Shown here: positions 21,631 through 21,980 of the stretch, piece after piece
How positions within the stretch are numbered: the stretch's first letter is position 1
Layout: every line of letters begins with the position of its first letter
From: Nitrospinota bacterium
GTDB taxonomy: Bacteria > Nitrospinota > Nitrospinia > UBA9942
DNA: 21,980 nucleotides
Assembly: GCA_003489165.1 (NCBI GenBank)
Contig: DNJG01000110.1
Coordinates: 1-21,980 of the forward strand
Reading direction: 5' to 3'
Translations under genes and position numbers: made by a program
Notes under the pieces: model-generated
Told to the model about the DNA's origin: nothing
Databases searched by the model: none
What the model saw: the letters and a program-made list of their open reading frames with translations, nothing else

Positions 21631-21980
21631 ATGCCAATTCCAATAGTTTCCGATGGATTCAGATTTATTATTCCCCTATTCATTTTGTCAGGCATATCAA
21701 TTTATTTTTGCCTAACGGTTCTCTCAATAATATTAAGTATTCTAACTATCTTTGTAATTGGTTTTTTCCGTGACCCTGAGAGGGAGATTCCAACAGGCGA
21801 GGGGATAGTTGTATCACCTGCTGACGGAAAGGTAGTAAAAATACAGGGTGTAAAGGGTGATGCAATTTATGGCGGGGATGCAGTATGTATAAGCATATTT
21901 CTCTCCATATTCAATGTCCATGTAAACCGCGCCCCTTATGAAGGTGTGATAAAAAAGGTTGTATATAATCACGGTAAATT
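21631..21980 (+). CDS. psd: Phosphatidylserine decarboxylase proenzyme, 5' part
   Basis: The first 116 codons of a decarboxylase that makes phosphatidylethanolamine at the membrane. An N-terminal hydrophobic region (residues about 12-45) is followed by family marks GFFRDPEREIP, VVSPADGKVVKI, and SIFNVHVNRAPYEG. The short N-terminus fits the archaeal/short bacterial Psd type. The window ends before the Gly-Ser cleavage site, so activity cannot be judged. It starts 35 bases after ilvC. Confidence 0.9.
   Translation, partial: MPIPIVSDGFRFIIPLFILSGISIYFCLTVLSIILSILTIFVIGFFRDPEREIPTGEGIVVSPADGKVVKIQGVKGDAIYGGDAVCISIFLSIFNVHVNRAPYEGVIKKVVYNHGK

Overview
This is a chromosomal window of low-to-moderate GC, densely coding and almost entirely housekeeping. 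A heptosyltransferase and an outer-membrane-type lipoprotein point to a Gram-negative cell. LL-diaminopimelate aminotransferase, a rubrerythrin/rubredoxin pair, a CcdA-type thiol transporter and a b6f-type subunit IV suggest an anaerobe or microaerophile of the Nitrospirota/Desulfobacterota kind. That placement is inference from gene content only. Short dispersed palindromic repeats sit in several intergenic gaps and look like an uncultured-lineage genome.

Layout. 1-2393 (+): end of a glycosyltransferase family 9 gene, a Trm112-like zinc protein, and a bactofilin-TM-TPR fusion. 2592-7224 (-): lipoprotein, glutaredoxin-like protein, panD, panC, panB, deoxynucleoside kinase and folK. A structured leader ending in an intrinsic terminator lies directly in front of panB. 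7454-9734 (+): a WD40 plus caspase-like (C14) lipoprotein with its own strong promoter, split by an apparent one-base frameshift. 9799-11031 (-): dapL. 11275-12132 (+): rubrerythrin and a rubredoxin-domain protein. 12165-14529 (-): a TatD/radical-SAM fusion, ccdA and a remnant of a YchF-like GTPase. 14577-14650 (+): tRNA-Gln(CTG). 14655-15365 (-): ubiE/menG. 15469-19145 (+): M50 protease, coaE, a 36-aa small ORF, acpS and the bifunctional NAD(P)HX repair enzyme. 19205-20382 (-): YtxH and DUF948 envelope proteins and an orphan cytochrome b C-terminal subunit. 20594-21980 (+): ilvC and the start of psd.

How the genes fit together. Several stages of one pathway lie within 14 kb: panB, panC and panD make pantothenate, coaE makes CoA, and acpS uses CoA to charge acyl carrier protein. 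PanB consumes methylene-tetrahydrofolate, and folK of folate synthesis heads the same transcription unit.

The most interesting items are the panB leader RNA (aptamer-like folds plus terminator), the frameshifted WD40-caspase gene, the bactofilin-TPR fusion, the TatD/radical-SAM fusion, and the repeat families in the gaps. I see no phage, insertion sequence, CRISPR array or complete novel multi-gene defence system. No gap longer than about 230 bases lacks a gene.
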